Program-made: the position numbers and the translations under genes
The notes under the pieces: generated by a model
Seen by the model: only the letters and a program-made list of their open reading frames with translations
What the model was told of the DNA's origin: nothing
Database searches by the model: none
Part shown: one piece after another, positions 35,005-46,238 of the stretch
Numbering within the stretch: the first letter of the stretch is position 1
How the letters are laid out: the number at the start of each line of letters is the position of its first letter
DNA from: Phoma sp. XZ068
Lineage: Eukaryota; Ascomycota; Dothideomycetes; Pleosporales; Didymellaceae
NCBI GenBank assembly: GCA_004835665.1
Contig: RBKR01000021.1
Span: 372,001 to 436,000, forward strand
DNA: 64,000 bases
Reading direction: 5' to 3'

Positions 35005-37275
35005 ATGTTTTTGAGCCATGTCAAAAGGCTATGCATCATCTCGGCATCCTTAATCGCGGCTGCGCCACACAGTGCAGCACCAACGGCCTCGTCGTTACCT
35101 AGTGCGCTTCCTACCGAGCTACAACAAGACGTTCCTTCCTGCGCACATTCATGTATCCGATCATCTTTATCAGAACGCTTCCCAATAGCATGCACGGTTC
35201 AAGTGAATATCGAATGCCTTTGCAATCGGTACAGCACGGCTGGAGAATCACTAGGTGAAGTGGCTCTAGGCTGTGTGTATGCTTCGTGTGGGAGCATTGA
35301 TACTGCTGCATCAGCATATAATGTCTGTCTCGGCCAGAAGAATGCGGTCTTACCTACCAAGACAGCCCTCACAGTCGTGCCCAGCACCTCGAGCACAACC
35401 TCCCGTTCTTCGACCTTGTCCACCACTTCGACCTCAAGAGCCACGATAACATCCATAACAAGGTCAACACTACAGACACAAGCTTCCTCAACCCAGTCTG
35501 TCTTCGTGGATTCTATCTCGCTCCCAGCATCTGCCACATCAACACCAGCGTCAACACCGTCGTCAACACCCACCTCGATCGCAGCACCCGCCGCGAACAA
35601 TGAACGTCCCAAGATGACTCCAGCCCAGATTGCTGGACTCGCGGTAGCAGCCGTGGCAGCTTTCATTTTTGCTATTGGGTTGATGGCATTGAGTATCTAC
35701 TTGAGACGGCGCAAGGAGCGGAAGACCATGTACGTGAACGAGAAGGAGGAAAATCGAAGAAGACAGCAATCAGCACGGTTCTCGCGCTACATACCCATGG
35801 AGAATGGGCCATTGCCTTCAAACCGTTTCCCCACCGCACCACCACCAACAGCTTCCCGTGATGTACCCAGGTACCCACGTCTAGTCACGCCCTCGCCCTT
35901 TAGCACTCTTGGAATGTCAAGCTCTGGCTCAGGCCGCACTGTAGTGAGGCTGGGCGTTGGAACTTCAACTAGTGCAGCTTCGGTCCCCATATCGCAGATT
36001 GGCCTTGCGGTCAGCGCCGAGCTTGAAGGATGCCCTGCACCATTCAAGGTTTCCAACCATCCTCGGCAAAAGGTTACAGAAGAACACTTTCGACCAGTCA
36101 GCACACGTACAGAGAACACAGTGTTTGAGGAAGATGAGATTGCCGCTCGCCGCCGATCTTCAAAACTTCTCCCTACACCTCCAATTCCCGTCATGCCAAT
36201 CAGAAGCTTGCAGCCTTCTCGCCTGCCTTCCAAGGCACCAACAACATCAACTGCATCTTCCAGCCGCACAGTACGAGGTTCAGAGCTATTCATCGACATC
36301 CCAGTTCGCCACGAGCGACCTCAGCCAAAGAGAATTGTTGCAGCAGGCTTGTCGTCGACTGGGTCTCCTGCGCCAAAGCGCCCTGCGCCGCAACTGCAGA
36401 TCCCCTCCTCCTCCTCCCAACGACCATCTACAACGACATCAACTATCACACCCGCCAGTGCAGCAGACATTCCAGATTACTACTTCAGCTCTGCAGCTCC
36501 ACCGAGGCGTGACACAACACCACGTCGGGACTCGGATACACTCCTAGTAGCCAAGTCCCGTAGAATGCGTCAGTCACCGAGCACAGCCGACTCTCGCACA
36601 GTATCAAAGACTTCGACGCGGCCAACCTTCCGCGACTCGATGTCTTCCCAAACCTCGTTTGAAACCGCAGACCCCAACGACCCCACACCGGAAGACGACT
36701 CAGACTCCAAGCAGCTCTCTGATGAGAACAAACTGTCGCCAGTCGCCGAAAGCCCAATCCACTCCCTCAGATACCCCAAGGTCCCGCGCGCTTCCAACCA
36801 GCTCGTGCCGAGGAGTCCGAAGACGGCCAGCACGCGCCGCAGTCGCGAAGAAGGGAAATTCTACGTTCGTCCGCTGCCTGAGCCGTCGAGTCTTCTTGTG
36901 AAAAGGAGAGGCGAGAGGGAAGCTGTGCAACTAGAAAAGAAACTCGTGCTTCAAGACCCTTTCACCACACCCACACGCCGCGAGCTCCGTGCGCACCAAC
37001 ATAGGCGCAATGGGAGTGAGAATTCGTGGGAATACACACCGGCATCAAAGATCGAGCGCCAAAGCTACAACAACAGTCCCTTGGTGAGCGAGGCCGATGT
37101 TATAAGGCCGCTGAGTATAGTGAAGAAGACTGATGTAGCCGCGAGGTCCAGTGTGCAGGGAAGCGAGATGGTTGGGCTGAAGAGTCCAGTGTGGATTCCG
37201 CACCTCACGCCGACGCGGAAGGGGGACGATTTGTTCATCTCTGTTGGGTGGGGTGATAATTCACGTGGTCGATGA
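35005..37275 (+). CDS. CFEM-domain single-pass membrane protein with long cytoplasmic tail
   Basis: The frame is open from 34846, but I choose the ATG at 35005 because it opens a signal peptide (MFLSHVKRLCIISASLIAAA). The product is 756 aa. A CFEM domain with eight cysteines spans about 35-105 (VPSCAHSC, PIACTV, IECLC, ALGC, ASCGS, YNVC). A Ser/Thr-rich stalk follows, then one transmembrane helix at about 210-235 (IAGLAVAAVAAFIFAIGLM) stopped by RRRKERK. The remaining 520 residues are a disordered, basic and Ser/Pro-rich intracellular tail. The layout is that of a surface sensor or wall-linked receptor, not of the small GPI-anchored haem-binding CFEM proteins. Ligand unknown. It is intronless. 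Confidence 0.88.
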   Translation: MFLSHVKRLCIISASLIAAAPHSAAPTASSLPSALPTELQQDVPSCAHSCIRSSLSERFPIACTVQVNIECLCNRYSTAGESLGEVALGCVYASCGSIDTAASAYNVCLGQKNAVLPTKTALTVVPSTSSTTSRSSTLSTTSTSRATITSITRSTLQTQASSTQSVFVDSISLPASATSTPASTPSSTPTSIAAPAANNERPKMTPAQIAGLAVAAVAAFIFAIGLMALSIYLRRRKERKTMYVNEKEENRRRQQSARFSRYIPMENGPLPSNRFPTAPPPTASRDVPRYPRLVTPSPFSTLGMSSSGSGRTVVRLGVGTSTSAASVPISQIGLAVSAELEGCPAPFKVSNHPRQKVTEEHFRPVSTRTENTVFEEDEIAARRRSSKLLPTPPIPVMPIRSLQPSRLPSKAPTTSTASSSRTVRGSELFIDIPVRHERPQPKRIVAAGLSSTGSPAPKRPAPQLQIPSSSSQRPSTTTSTITPASAADIPDYYFSSAAPPRRDTTPRRDSDTLLVAKSRRMRQSPSTADSRTVSKTSTRPTFRDSMSSQTSFETADPNDPTPEDDSDSKQLSDENKLSPVAESPIHSLRYPKVPRASNQLVPRSPKTASTRRSREEGKFYVRPLPEPSSLLVKRRGEREAVQLEKKLVLQDPFTTPTRRELRAHQHRRNGSENSWEYTPASKIERQSYNNSPLVSEADVIRPLSIVKKTDVAARSSVQGSEMVGLKSPVWIPHLTPTRKGDDLFISVGWGDNSRGR

Positions 37276-37953
37276 CGAGAATGAAGCGAGGGAGGGAAAA
37301 GACTTTTCTTGTGTATATCCAATTTTTCCCCCTTTTATTGCAGCGGCATGTATAGTACGTAGCTGAGATACCCATAGCATAGCATAGCGAGTAGAGACAT
37401 TGATGAGAAGAATAAAAGCCTATCGCTGAGCGACTTAAACCCCCTTGGATATGTGCCACTTTGCGTCTGCTGTCGCACAACGATACTTAATAGACTAACC
37501 GTAAAGCCCTCCGCGAGAGTGAGAGTACCTATCATCTTCTATTTAATCAGATATATTGGAGAAAGTGATGATGATCTCATAATGAACTATACTTCATTCA
37601 AGTTATCTGTCAGCCTGTAATACTCTCCCTTGCGTAAGACCCAATCATACAACATCGAATCAGCATTCCTCAACCCCCAAGTCCCTGCCCCGCCGGACAT
37701 TCCATGCACAGTGACTGCTCGGCCGGACAACTTGACCGAGAACCGTGAACATCCTGTTGGTGGACTTGCAAGCTACACGTAGCATCCCTATGTCACCCTC
37801 CACTTCAGTACTGGGACTGCCAATCCTGCTTCACCCACTCCAATTCATCCATCCATCCATCCTCCCGTCTACCTTCTCGCTAGCACCCTTCCAACCCATA
37901 ATCTCCAATATCCAATATCAGAACCCACCGTCGTCTGCCCTACACAACGCACA
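37276..37953. other. Intergenic region
   Basis: 3' UTR of the CFEM gene and promoter of the next small gene. Repeated ATCC units (CCATCCATCCATCC) lie at about 37848-37862. No gene seen. Confidence 0.5.
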
Positions 37954-38487
37954 ATGACCGAGTCAACAACCTCACTCATCAGCACCTCCTCCTCCGCCTC
38001 ATTCAAACCATACATCTACATCCACCCACCCGCTCACCCCCACACAGCCAAGCGCAGAAACCGGATCCACTTCACCTTCACACCATTCCCCGCCTTCCCA
38101 CATATCTGCCACATCTCCCCTTCCCAACCCCCACCCCAGACGCTCCACCAGCGCGAGCGCGCCCTGCAGAAGCGCGAAGCCGAGCTCGCAAAACGAGAAG
38201 AGAAACTGCAGGAGCAGGAAGAAGATAATTCCAAGAGGGAGCAGAGGTTACGCTCGGGGTTCCACGAACTGGCGCAGGTGAGAGCAGGAGCGGCGTGTGA
38301 GGCGGCGAGACAGAAGGAGGTAGAGTGTCAAGCGCGTAGTGGGATGGGGAGGAGTTGGAAGCATGCGTTGGGGAGGAGGAAGGGTCATGGGAAAGGGTGG
38401 GCGAAGTGGGAGGAGGGACGATTTGGTGAGTCTCAATCTGAGAGAGGCAGCAGAGGCTTTTGGGGGAAGATTTCGCGGTGGAAATGA
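37954..38487 (+). CDS. Hypothetical basic coiled-coil protein
   Basis: An intronless frame of 177 aa. The first 65 residues are Ser/Thr and Pro/His-rich. From about 67 to 105 a heptad-like charged helix appears (RERALQKREAELAKREEKLQ), a clear short coiled coil. The C-terminus is strongly basic with Gly/Trp/Arg. The helix shows real amino-acid periodicity, which supports coding. No family is recognised, and no signal peptide or membrane segment is present. A composition artefact in a purine-rich region cannot be ruled out. Confidence 0.5.
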   Translation: MTESTTSLISTSSSASFKPYIYIHPPAHPHTAKRRNRIHFTFTPFPAFPHICHISPSQPPPQTLHQRERALQKREAELAKREEKLQEQEEDNSKREQRLRSGFHELAQVRAGAACEAARQKEVECQARSGMGRSWKHALGRRKGHGKGWAKWEEGRFGESQSERGSRGFWGKISRWK

Positions 38488-38732
38488 TGCATCGCAACGT
38501 CGTCTATAGACACGGTTGCTTCGTAAAAGAGCCGTAGAATGAGCATTTGGGATACCCTGGGCGAGTTGGAGCCAGCCATCTTCCTGTCGAGTCGCCTACA
38601 CGATCTTGTCCTACATCCTACAAGCCGAGTGTCTGCTGAGAATAGCAAAATAATTCATGGCAGAAGAAAGAAAGTCAACTAAGCAAAAGTTGTGATCTCA
38701 CATGCTCCACTATTGAGGAAGGTCTTGAGAGC

Positions 38733-38740
38733 AAAAAAAA
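38733..38740 (-). terminator. RNA polymerase III terminator of tRNA-Thr
   Basis: Eight consecutive T residues on the minus strand, beginning seven bases after the tRNA discriminator base. This is the usual Pol III stop signal. Confidence 0.85.
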
Positions 38741-38747
38741 TCAGATG

Positions 38748-38819
38748 TGCCACCTACCCGAATCGAACGAGCGATCTTCGCATTACAAGTGCGACGCCTT
38801 ACCACTTGGCCAAGGAGGC
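38748..38819 (-). tRNA. trnT(UGU): tRNA-Thr (anticodon UGU)
   Basis: 72 nt on the minus strand fold as a cloverleaf. The acceptor is GCCTCCT with AGGTGGC. The D-arm contains TGGCCAAGTGGTAAGGC. The anticodon arm is TCGCA-CTTGTAA-TGCGA with a perfect 5-bp stem and anticodon TGT. The T-arm is GCTCG-TTCGATT-CGGGT, and the discriminator is A. There is no intron. A box and B box (GTTCGATTC) are present and a T8 terminator follows. Oddities: a U-U mismatch at position 4 of the acceptor stem and two G-U pairs in the T stem, so the gene may be slightly degraded or simply divergent. Confidence 0.9.
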
Positions 38820-39228
38820 TTGTGCTGATAATTTGATGACTCATACTTGCAATAAAAAATATATAACCTACCATCATTGCAGCTTGATCGTGTAGACTAG
38901 ATATCCAACACCACTTTGAGCAATATTTGTTGAGATCCCGCTATCGGCATGGTCGTGATATGTCATAGGTTGGACACATCAATACATGGAGTCCGACAAT
39001 TCAATCACACCCACCAAAGTTTCCAAATTGACAGTTCAATGGCACAACAAGTTTAGATGACGGCAAAGCGCAGTCAACATACGTTGTTCATAAAGTGGGA
39101 ATCATTCTATACATCCTGCGCATCCTAGTTTTCATCGTGTGAACTACGTAAAGCGCAAACTGGTCGTTTCTCATAGTGTTTCAAACCAAACTCCTCGTGC
39201 CAACAGCGCTGTCATTGTGCGCGAACAC
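38820..39228. other. Short intergenic region
   Basis: 409 bases between the tRNA gene and the transketolase stop codon; transketolase 3' UTR and tRNA 5' flank. AT-rich, no gene. Confidence 0.5.
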
Positions 39229-41683
39229 TTAGATAAGCTGCTGGAAAGCACGGTTGAGGGGCGAGCGGAGAGGCTTGACTTCCTTGTAGAAGTCGACGGT
39301 GAGTTTCGCGCGCTTGGCAATGCCCTCGGGGGTGAACTCGAACTTCTGTAGTAGGTGTCAGTGATCGATTCTTTACTGTTATTGCCGATTTCCAGGGTCG
39401 TGCTTACCTTGTAGACCTCCTTGTAGGGACCGGATGCACCGAATCGGTTAAGACCGAACTGCTCGTGCGAGTACTTCTCCCATCCGAGTGTGGACATGAC
39501 CTCGACGGACAATGAGGGGATACCATCGGGAATGACAGATAGCTTGTACTCCTTGGACTGGGCATCGAAAACCTCCCAGCAGGGCAAGGAAACGACACGG
39601 GCCTTGAGGCCCTGGCCCTCGAGGGTCTTGACGGCCTCGAGACACAGGGACACCTCGGAACCAGTGGAAACAAGTGTGATATCAGCACCCTCTTTCTCGA
39701 GAGCGACGTATCCACCCTTGATACCGTTCTCAAGTGTTGAGCCCTCGAGCTGGGGAAGGTTCTGACGAGTGAGGGCGAGGATAGAGGGAGTGCCCTTGGA
39801 GGTAAGAGCCATGTAGTAGGCAGCCGAGGTCTCGTTACCGTCAGCGGGGCGCCAGACCATGCAGTTGGGCAGGGCACGGAAATGAGCGAGGGTCTCGATA
39901 GGCTGGTGAGTGGGACCATCCTCACCCAGACCAATGGAGTCGTGGGTAGCGACGTGGATCAGACGCTGGTGGGACAGAGCGGAGAGACGAACAGCTCCGG
40001 CAGCGTAGGAAACGAAGTTGAGGAAAGTACCACCAGCGGGGATGATGGTACCGTAGGCGGACAGACCGTTCATGACAGCAGCCATGGCGTGCTCACGGAC
40101 ACCGTACCTCATGTAACGACCAGACCACTCTCCGATACCTAGGTTGGGTGGCTGGAAGTCGACGGCGTTCTTCCATCGGGTGTTGTTGGAGCCAGTCAGA
40201 TCGGCGGAACCAGAGATAAGCTCAGGGACGACATCGTGGATAGCCTCAAGGACGGCCTCGGACAGCTTCCTGGACGCAATGGCGGAGTCAGTAGGCTTGT
40301 ATGTGGGGAGAGACTTCTCCCAGCCCTCAGGGAGGTCCCTGCTCTGGCGGCGGACGAGGTCCTTGTGCAAGTCTGAGTACTCCTTGCCGTACTTCTCGAG
40401 AAGCTGATTCCACTCCTGCTCAGCAGCGGCACCGTCGGCGGCGTGCTTGTGGTACATGTCGTAGACCTCCTGGGGAACGACGAAGGTCTTCTCGGGGTCG
40501 AAGCCGAACTTCTCCTTGACGCTCTTGATGTCGTCAGGCTTGAGGGGGTTGCCGTGGACACCACCGGTGCCCTGGAGCTTGGAACCGAAACCAATTGTGG
40601 TGGTCAGCTTAATGACGGAGGGCTTGTCCTTGACCTCCTGGGCCTTCTTGATGGCAGCCTCAATGCCCTCGAGGTCGGAGTCACCGTCCTCGACGTGCTG
40701 TGTGTGCCAGCCGTAGGCCTCAAATCGCTTCATGACGTCCTCAGTGAAGGCGCACTTTGTGTCACCATCTGAAACATGCGTTAGCGCTTGAAATGTGATA
40801 AAGTGGCGGAAAGCATACCAATGGAGATGTGGTTGTCATCGTAGATCATGATGAGGTTGCCGAGCTGCAAGTGACCGGCCATGGAAGCAGCCTCGGAGGC
40901 AATACCCTCCATAGCGCAGCCATCACCGAAGAAGGCGTATGTGTAGTTGTTGACCAGCTCGTAGCCGGGCTTGTTGAAGACAGCGGCGGTGTGCCTCTCA
41001 GCAATGGCAAGACCGACAGCGTTGGCGAAACCCTGGCCGAGGGGACCAGTGGTGACCTCGATACCGGGGGTGTCGTGGGCCTCAGGATGACCAGGGGTAA
41101 TGGAGTCGATTTGCTGTGATGGTCAGACCCCGCTCGTCATATCTGCTTCGACATTTCACTTACACGGAAGTTCTTCAGGTCGTCAATGCTGACCGCGTAA
41201 CCGAACAAGTGCAGCAGAGCATACTGGAGCATGCAGCCGTGACCGTTGCTGTGCGCGGGGTCAGTGTTTCGCGTTCAGATGATAGCGGGGCAGCTCGGGA
41301 AAGCTGCTCGAGGCCAAAAGGCCCACGAGAAAGCTCCCCTAGCTCGGGAAAACATACGAGAGAACGAAACGATCGCGGTTCAGCCAGTCAGGGTTCTTGG
41401 GGTTGAACGTCATGAACTTGTTGAACAGGACGTGGGCAACCGGGGCCATGCCCATAGGGGCGCCCGGGTGACCCGAGTTGGCCTGCGCAGTGGCATCGAC
41501 CTATACAGCAGCCCTCGTTAGCAATTGAGCTTTGCAGTATCGCAGAAGACATCATGGTGATGTTGTTGGGAAAAAGTATGGCGTGGCGGGGTACTATCGC
41601 CGCTACCGGGGATTGGGGCAGGTACTCACGGCCAACGTGCGGATTGTGTTAATGGCAAGCTCGTCTGTCTTTGTGTAAGGCAT
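39229..41683 (-). CDS. tkl1: Transketolase
   Basis: Six exons (41683-41630, 41500-41358, 41248-41164, 41113-40819, 40768-39408, 39345-39229), all in phase, give 684 aa, the usual size. Transketolase moves two-carbon units between sugar phosphates in the non-oxidative pentose phosphate pathway, using thiamine diphosphate and Mg2+ in the cytosol. Visible signatures: SGHPGAPMGMAPVAH near 25-40; GPLGQGFANAVG; the TPP motif GDGCAMEGIASEAA near 155; GFGSKLQGTGGVHG; and HDSIGLGEDGPTHQPIE in the pyrimidine-binding domain. The C-terminal exon (FEFTPEGIAKRAKL to AFQQLI) was found by splicing. Codon use is strongly biased to C/G third positions, as in highly expressed genes. No peroxisomal signal is seen. 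Confidence 0.98.
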
Positions 41684-42501
41684 TGTGAATATGACTGACG
41701 ATGGGACAGAGGTGAAGGAAGAAGCCTGATGTAGCAGCTTGGGGAAGACTTTGAATGTTAGAGGGGCCGACGCGCTAAGCGTGGGATGCTCATCGTCCGC
41801 CACGCCTGCCAAATGGTTACTGGTACCCACTTATTCCTGCGTCATGCCGGTGGATGCTTCCCAGCAAAAGCTCCTCGAGTCCACACCACCTGTATCAATG
41901 CGTTGCCGCAGCTGTCCGCAAGTTGGATAAGCGGTCAATCTGGATGCTCTTCAGGATGCGCCGTGCGCCTCTTCGTACCTTGACTGCAAGAGCTTTCCTG
42001 ACTGTCCATTACAAACCTCTTTCCCTGTACGGTCTGCAGTTTGTCATCTGTCATGGTAGATGCGATCAAACGCCGAAGCCGACTATTCAGAGCCGACGAT
42101 ATGGCAAGACACACCAATTGACCATTCCTTTACACACTCGATCCAGTCCTTCCTGACACGTTCCGGACCAAAGCATTTGTTTGTACACGATAGAATTATT
42201 CCGTCTATCATGCCGCGGTGTCGGCGCCGCGGCCGAAACGGAGATGCAACGCTGCTTCAGCCTCATTGCGATAGCAGGCGGAACTACCGGACATTTGCCA
42301 GCTTATTATCCGCGCTTTGTAAAACTTCCAACACACGTGTGATGCAAACAAAACGAGAGCCCTCTCTGCTTTGGCGAATACAGCTTGTTGACCAATACCT
42401 CGCAGTGGGACTGGGGCTTCCCTACAACTCAACACAAACGCCCGCGCCAAGCCGGCAGTCCCTGACACGGCCACGGTGGTCACGTTGTTGCTAAGTCCAC
42501 A
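41684..42501. other. Intergenic region, transketolase promoter
   Basis: 818 bases upstream of transketolase and downstream of the OB-fold gene. A pyrimidine-rich stretch just before the transketolase ATG is typical for highly expressed fungal genes. Frames at 42060-42494 look random. Confidence 0.5.
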
Positions 42502-44210
42502 TTAGTTCTTGACGCACCAGACAGCAAGCCTCCCAATCTCATCGTCTAATTTCAGCGCGAAGCCCATCGTGACTCGTAGAAACAAGAGCCGCTGTTCTAG
42601 GTACTGCAGCACTTCCAAGTCCGTGTGCACAAGCTGAGAAGCTGTCCGGCCGAGAAGCTCGCCCCAGGCGCGATTCGACAAGACGAGCTTCCCGCTACGA
42701 ATCTGTCCAGTTTCGTCAAGAACTGGACCGAGCTGCTCATAAAGAGTTAGTTTTGGGTTGCCTTCTGCATGATGAGGGGATGCGGTAGTGAGGAGGCGAG
42801 CTTGGTACTTGGGTAGAAAGTGTGAAATCCATACAATCCTTGGATTTATTCTCAGCTCGACCTCTTTGTCACACTGTTTGCATATCGTGCTGGTCGCATT
42901 CGCAAAAAGTGCGATACCGCAGCACTCTGCGCTTAGAAGCATGTTGCGTTTGTATGGCACAACGATGTTGAGCGAAGCGATGATGCAGGATACGTAACCC
43001 AGGAGCTCTTCACGCGGATTTGTGCGTGCAAAGTCATCAATATCGGCAAAGTTGTAGAGCGCACGCACTGAACCTTCCTCGAAGCAAGATACGCTAATCA
43101 CAGGGAAGTCTGGGTTAACGTGCTCCTTCTTTGTTAAGCGTTGAGCAAGTGCACGAAGACGTCGAGCATCGCCTATGTCTGGATCGATGTCGACGCGAGA
43201 GTTGGCGTTGAGTGAGAGTTTGGCGGTGTTGTCAATGCGCCAGCCTGGATTGGAGATCATCAAGACGGTTTTAGATGGCTGGAGAGAAGATGCTGTGTCG
43301 CAGAGCCCGGAGTAAAGAGTCAACGATGCGTCAGCTGTGTCGTCGAAGATGCCCAGGGTGAGCAACTCGGAAGTGGTACCATTTCGATTTATGTCTGCTC
43401 GTACCAACGTCAACTCATAAGTCAAACCCATGGGGAGACAATGCTATCTCGTATAGAGAAGCATAGGGCTTTCGGATTTGAAGGTAGACGGTCTGGTGCG
43501 AGAATGAGATAAGAGAACCTACACCGCTTTCGTGCTCCAATACTCTTCACACAGACGAGCAATTTAAGTCCATCGACATCGAACCCGCCCTCGGTGAAGC
43601 TCTTCAGCGTCATCAGACCAGGCAGTGCCGTCGAGTCTCTGTAATTGAATGGTCGCTTGAACTGAGTGCCTTCATCGCTGTTCTCGTGGACCATGAAGTG
43701 ACAGTGTCGCTCGCCCTCTGGGAAGATGGAGGTGAAGAGCGGCGCAGAGTTTGGGGCAAGTGCATTGTGCTCCGAACTGTTTGAGACATGCACTGTCCAC
43801 ACAGTGATAAGCTGTCCAAGGCGCAGCTTGTATCCAGCGTTTGCATACCAGAGCCGTACGGTAAGTACGCCGGTGTCATCAGCAAGCATGATCTTGATGT
43901 ACCCTTGTGCGGCCTTGTGACGCTTGCTCGGCTTGGCCACGTTGTAAAAGTTGACTACTCGCCCCATGAGCAACAGGTTGCGCGGTCCAGGTTCAAGAGA
44001 GCCCAAATCAGCTTCGTCGTAGTCCCAGGTAGGCTGTCACAGTCAGTCTGAGTTACTTGAAGAAGAGGTGCTGAAACCAACGGTCCAGCTGCTGAGTGCA
44101 GATGCAACTGAAGGTTGCAGGACTGACTGCACCTCTTCGGCAGTGAAGCCATCGTTGTTCTTGGTCGGCGAAGGACTGAAGTAGGACTGGATAGATGACG
44201 ATGCCGGCAT
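42502..44210 (-). CDS. OB-fold DNA-binding protein, Cdc24(S. pombe)/MEIOB-like
   Basis: Exon 1 is 44210-44082. Intron 44081-44034 (48 nt, donor GTTGGT) leads in phase to exon 2 at 44033, giving LSSWTPTWDYDEADLGSLEP. Exon 2 runs to about 43532 (SIGARKR). The last exon covers roughly 43431-42502 (GLTYELTLVRAD to LAVWCVKN). The protein, about 520 aa, has OB-fold-like blocks (LLLMGRVVNFYN, KIMLADDTGVLTVRLWY, ELLTLGIFDDTADASLTLY). It also has a C-x2-C zinc half-site (ICKQCD) preceded by CCG, and a PIP-box-like SSIQSYFSP at the N-terminus. This recalls the Cdc24/MEIOB group of ssDNA-binding replication and recombination proteins; that family call is tentative. No GT-AG pair joins exons 2 and 3 in frame without losing conserved-looking residues. 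Confidence 0.65.
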
Positions 44211-44573
44211 GAGAGGCTGTTGCGGTGTAATGGTGTTGGTGACGCAGAAACGGTTGTTGATGGAGGCGAAGTCGACATGGAAGGGGCGTGCCTCCCTTCT
44301 GCAGGAGCACGTCACATCGGTAAAACATTGTGACCAGACCCACGAAACGTCGATATCGTATAGCAAGAACTTCATGATAAAACGAGACAATCACAACAGA
44401 CGCAGAATGAGCACGAGATTGACTAAGGATTTGCGTTGTCATTGTTTGTAGAATGTAAATGAGCGTAGAGAGTTGGGCAAATCAAAACTTCAAAACTTCA
44501 AGCGTCCACAGTCTTCAAGAACCATTACCATCGTGACGTTGATATGAGCATCGCCTACCATCCATCTGGTAGC
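44211..44573. other. Spacer between INO1 and the OB-fold gene
   Basis: 363 bases holding the INO1 3' UTR and the OB-fold gene promoter. The frame of exon 1 of the OB-fold gene is open further upstream (to about 44390), so a longer N-terminus cannot be excluded. Confidence 0.45.
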
Positions 44574-46238
44574 CTAAAACAATTTGTGCTCAAGAGTCAT
44601 GTCATTCTCAGGCTCGAGACCAACGCAGGCACGGAAGATGTTGGTAAGCGCAGCGCGCTGCTTAGCAAGAGCGTTGACAACGGGAGTACCCGCAGGCGTG
44701 AGAGGAGCCTTGAGCATGTAGCTGAGGATGCTGAGCACGCTGTGGAAGCCAGAGTACTCCGCAGCACTGCCCCCAGCGCTGTGGGACTTCCATTGGACAC
44801 GAGTCATCATCTCAGCAACAAGTACCAGATCAATGATCAGAGGGGCCGCCAGAAGCGAGTCTTCACAGACGTTGAACAGACTGATTGTCTGGTGGCCATC
44901 CAGGAAGATCTCGGCATAGTACTCGTCGAGAGCACGCTTGTCATCGCCGACAGCGGGCATGTACTTAATGACGACACAGTGATCGGGGTGCTCGCCTTCC
45001 TTGTACAGAACATTGTTGGCAGCAACCATGTCATCAACAACGTTGGACTTGGAGATCTCCTTGGAGCGGAACTGCTTCTGCGAGCTGAGGTTCATGCCGT
45101 CGTTGTTGCCAAGATGGTTGTAGCTTGCAATGGAGGTGAGCTTGATGCCCGCGTTGATCAAAAAGTCAACCAGGGCAGACTTCATCTTGGTCTGACCAGA
45201 CTTGAAGTCATCACCACCAATGAAAGCGCCATGCTTCTCAGCAAGCTGAATAGCACCTGGCACGAAGGTGTTTTGCGGAGATCCGTTGATGAAAGGAACA
45301 TTCTCAAGGATGGAAGCAACGGCAAAGATGGTTGAGGGTGCGACTTCTTCGTGGCCAGACTCAATGGCCTTCAAGAGGTTGTCGGCAGTATCGTTTACTC
45401 CCTCCAGAATGTCAGCATAACGTTCCGTGTTGGCAGTCCACTGCACGATGACTTTGTCGAGATTGTTGGCAGCCTTGAAGTCACTGGTATCTGTCAGTGA
45501 CTAGTTTATGTATGTTGGTACTGAAAGAACTTACCGAATATCTTGACGGATCTGTTCAACATGGGCCATGGAGGCTTTGCTGCCTTCCAAAACGTTGTCG
45601 GCACGCTCCTCCTGGTTAGCTGCAATGAAGTCAGGGTAGTAGATACTACGCAGCGGCGTCATAGCAGCCATCTCCTTGCGGACCAGCATTTTCAGCGAGG
45701 GCGAAAGAACCTTGGCGCGATCCATAGCATCAGCCAAGTTCATGCCGCTGATGTCCCAACCGCCAATGACAAGGTCATTGGGGTGGACCATCGGCAGGAG
45801 GTCATGGAAGGGGATGTGGATCTCCTTGCCAGTCTTGCTGTCGACGCCGAGCTTGGTCGTGGAGCTCATGATGACCGAGCCATAGTAGTTGGCGGCACGC
45901 TTGCCCTGCTTCGTCTCCCACACCAGGTTGCGCTTGTTGGCAATAATACCAGCGGTAACAGTAGTTCCGTTGTTACCACCAAGACCCACGAGCATCACAC
46001 CGACCTTGGGGATTTTGCGATCGACCTTGAAGTCGTAGAGAGTCTCTTTCGGCACAGCAACATACTTACCGTCCGCATTCTGAGTAATGTCGGTGGTACG
46101 GTAAGTGTACTTGGTCTTGATAGTGTCCTCGGAGTATTCGACATTTGGAGAGTTGACGACAAAGAGATCCTTGGCTTGTGCCGTCTGCACATTAAACCCA
46201 TCCGCATGGCCGACGCTTTCTTCAGCGTGCGGTGCCAT
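44574..46238 (-). CDS. ino1: Inositol-3-phosphate synthase
   Basis: Two exons, 46238-45535 and 45483-44574 (intron 51 nt), encode 537 aa. The enzyme converts glucose-6-phosphate to 1D-myo-inositol-3-phosphate with bound NAD+, the committed step of inositol and phosphatidylinositol synthesis in the cytosol. The NAD-binding loop GLGGNNGTT is near residue 78. Other family blocks are VIGGWDISGMNLADAM, VQWTANTERYAD, FIGGDDFKSGQTKMKS, SYNHLGNNDGMNL, KSNVVDDMV and PLIIDLVL. The end LEPENDMTLEHKLF is typical. Length matches yeast Ino1 (533 aa). I do not see a clear inositol-response element in the upstream region. Confidence 0.98.
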
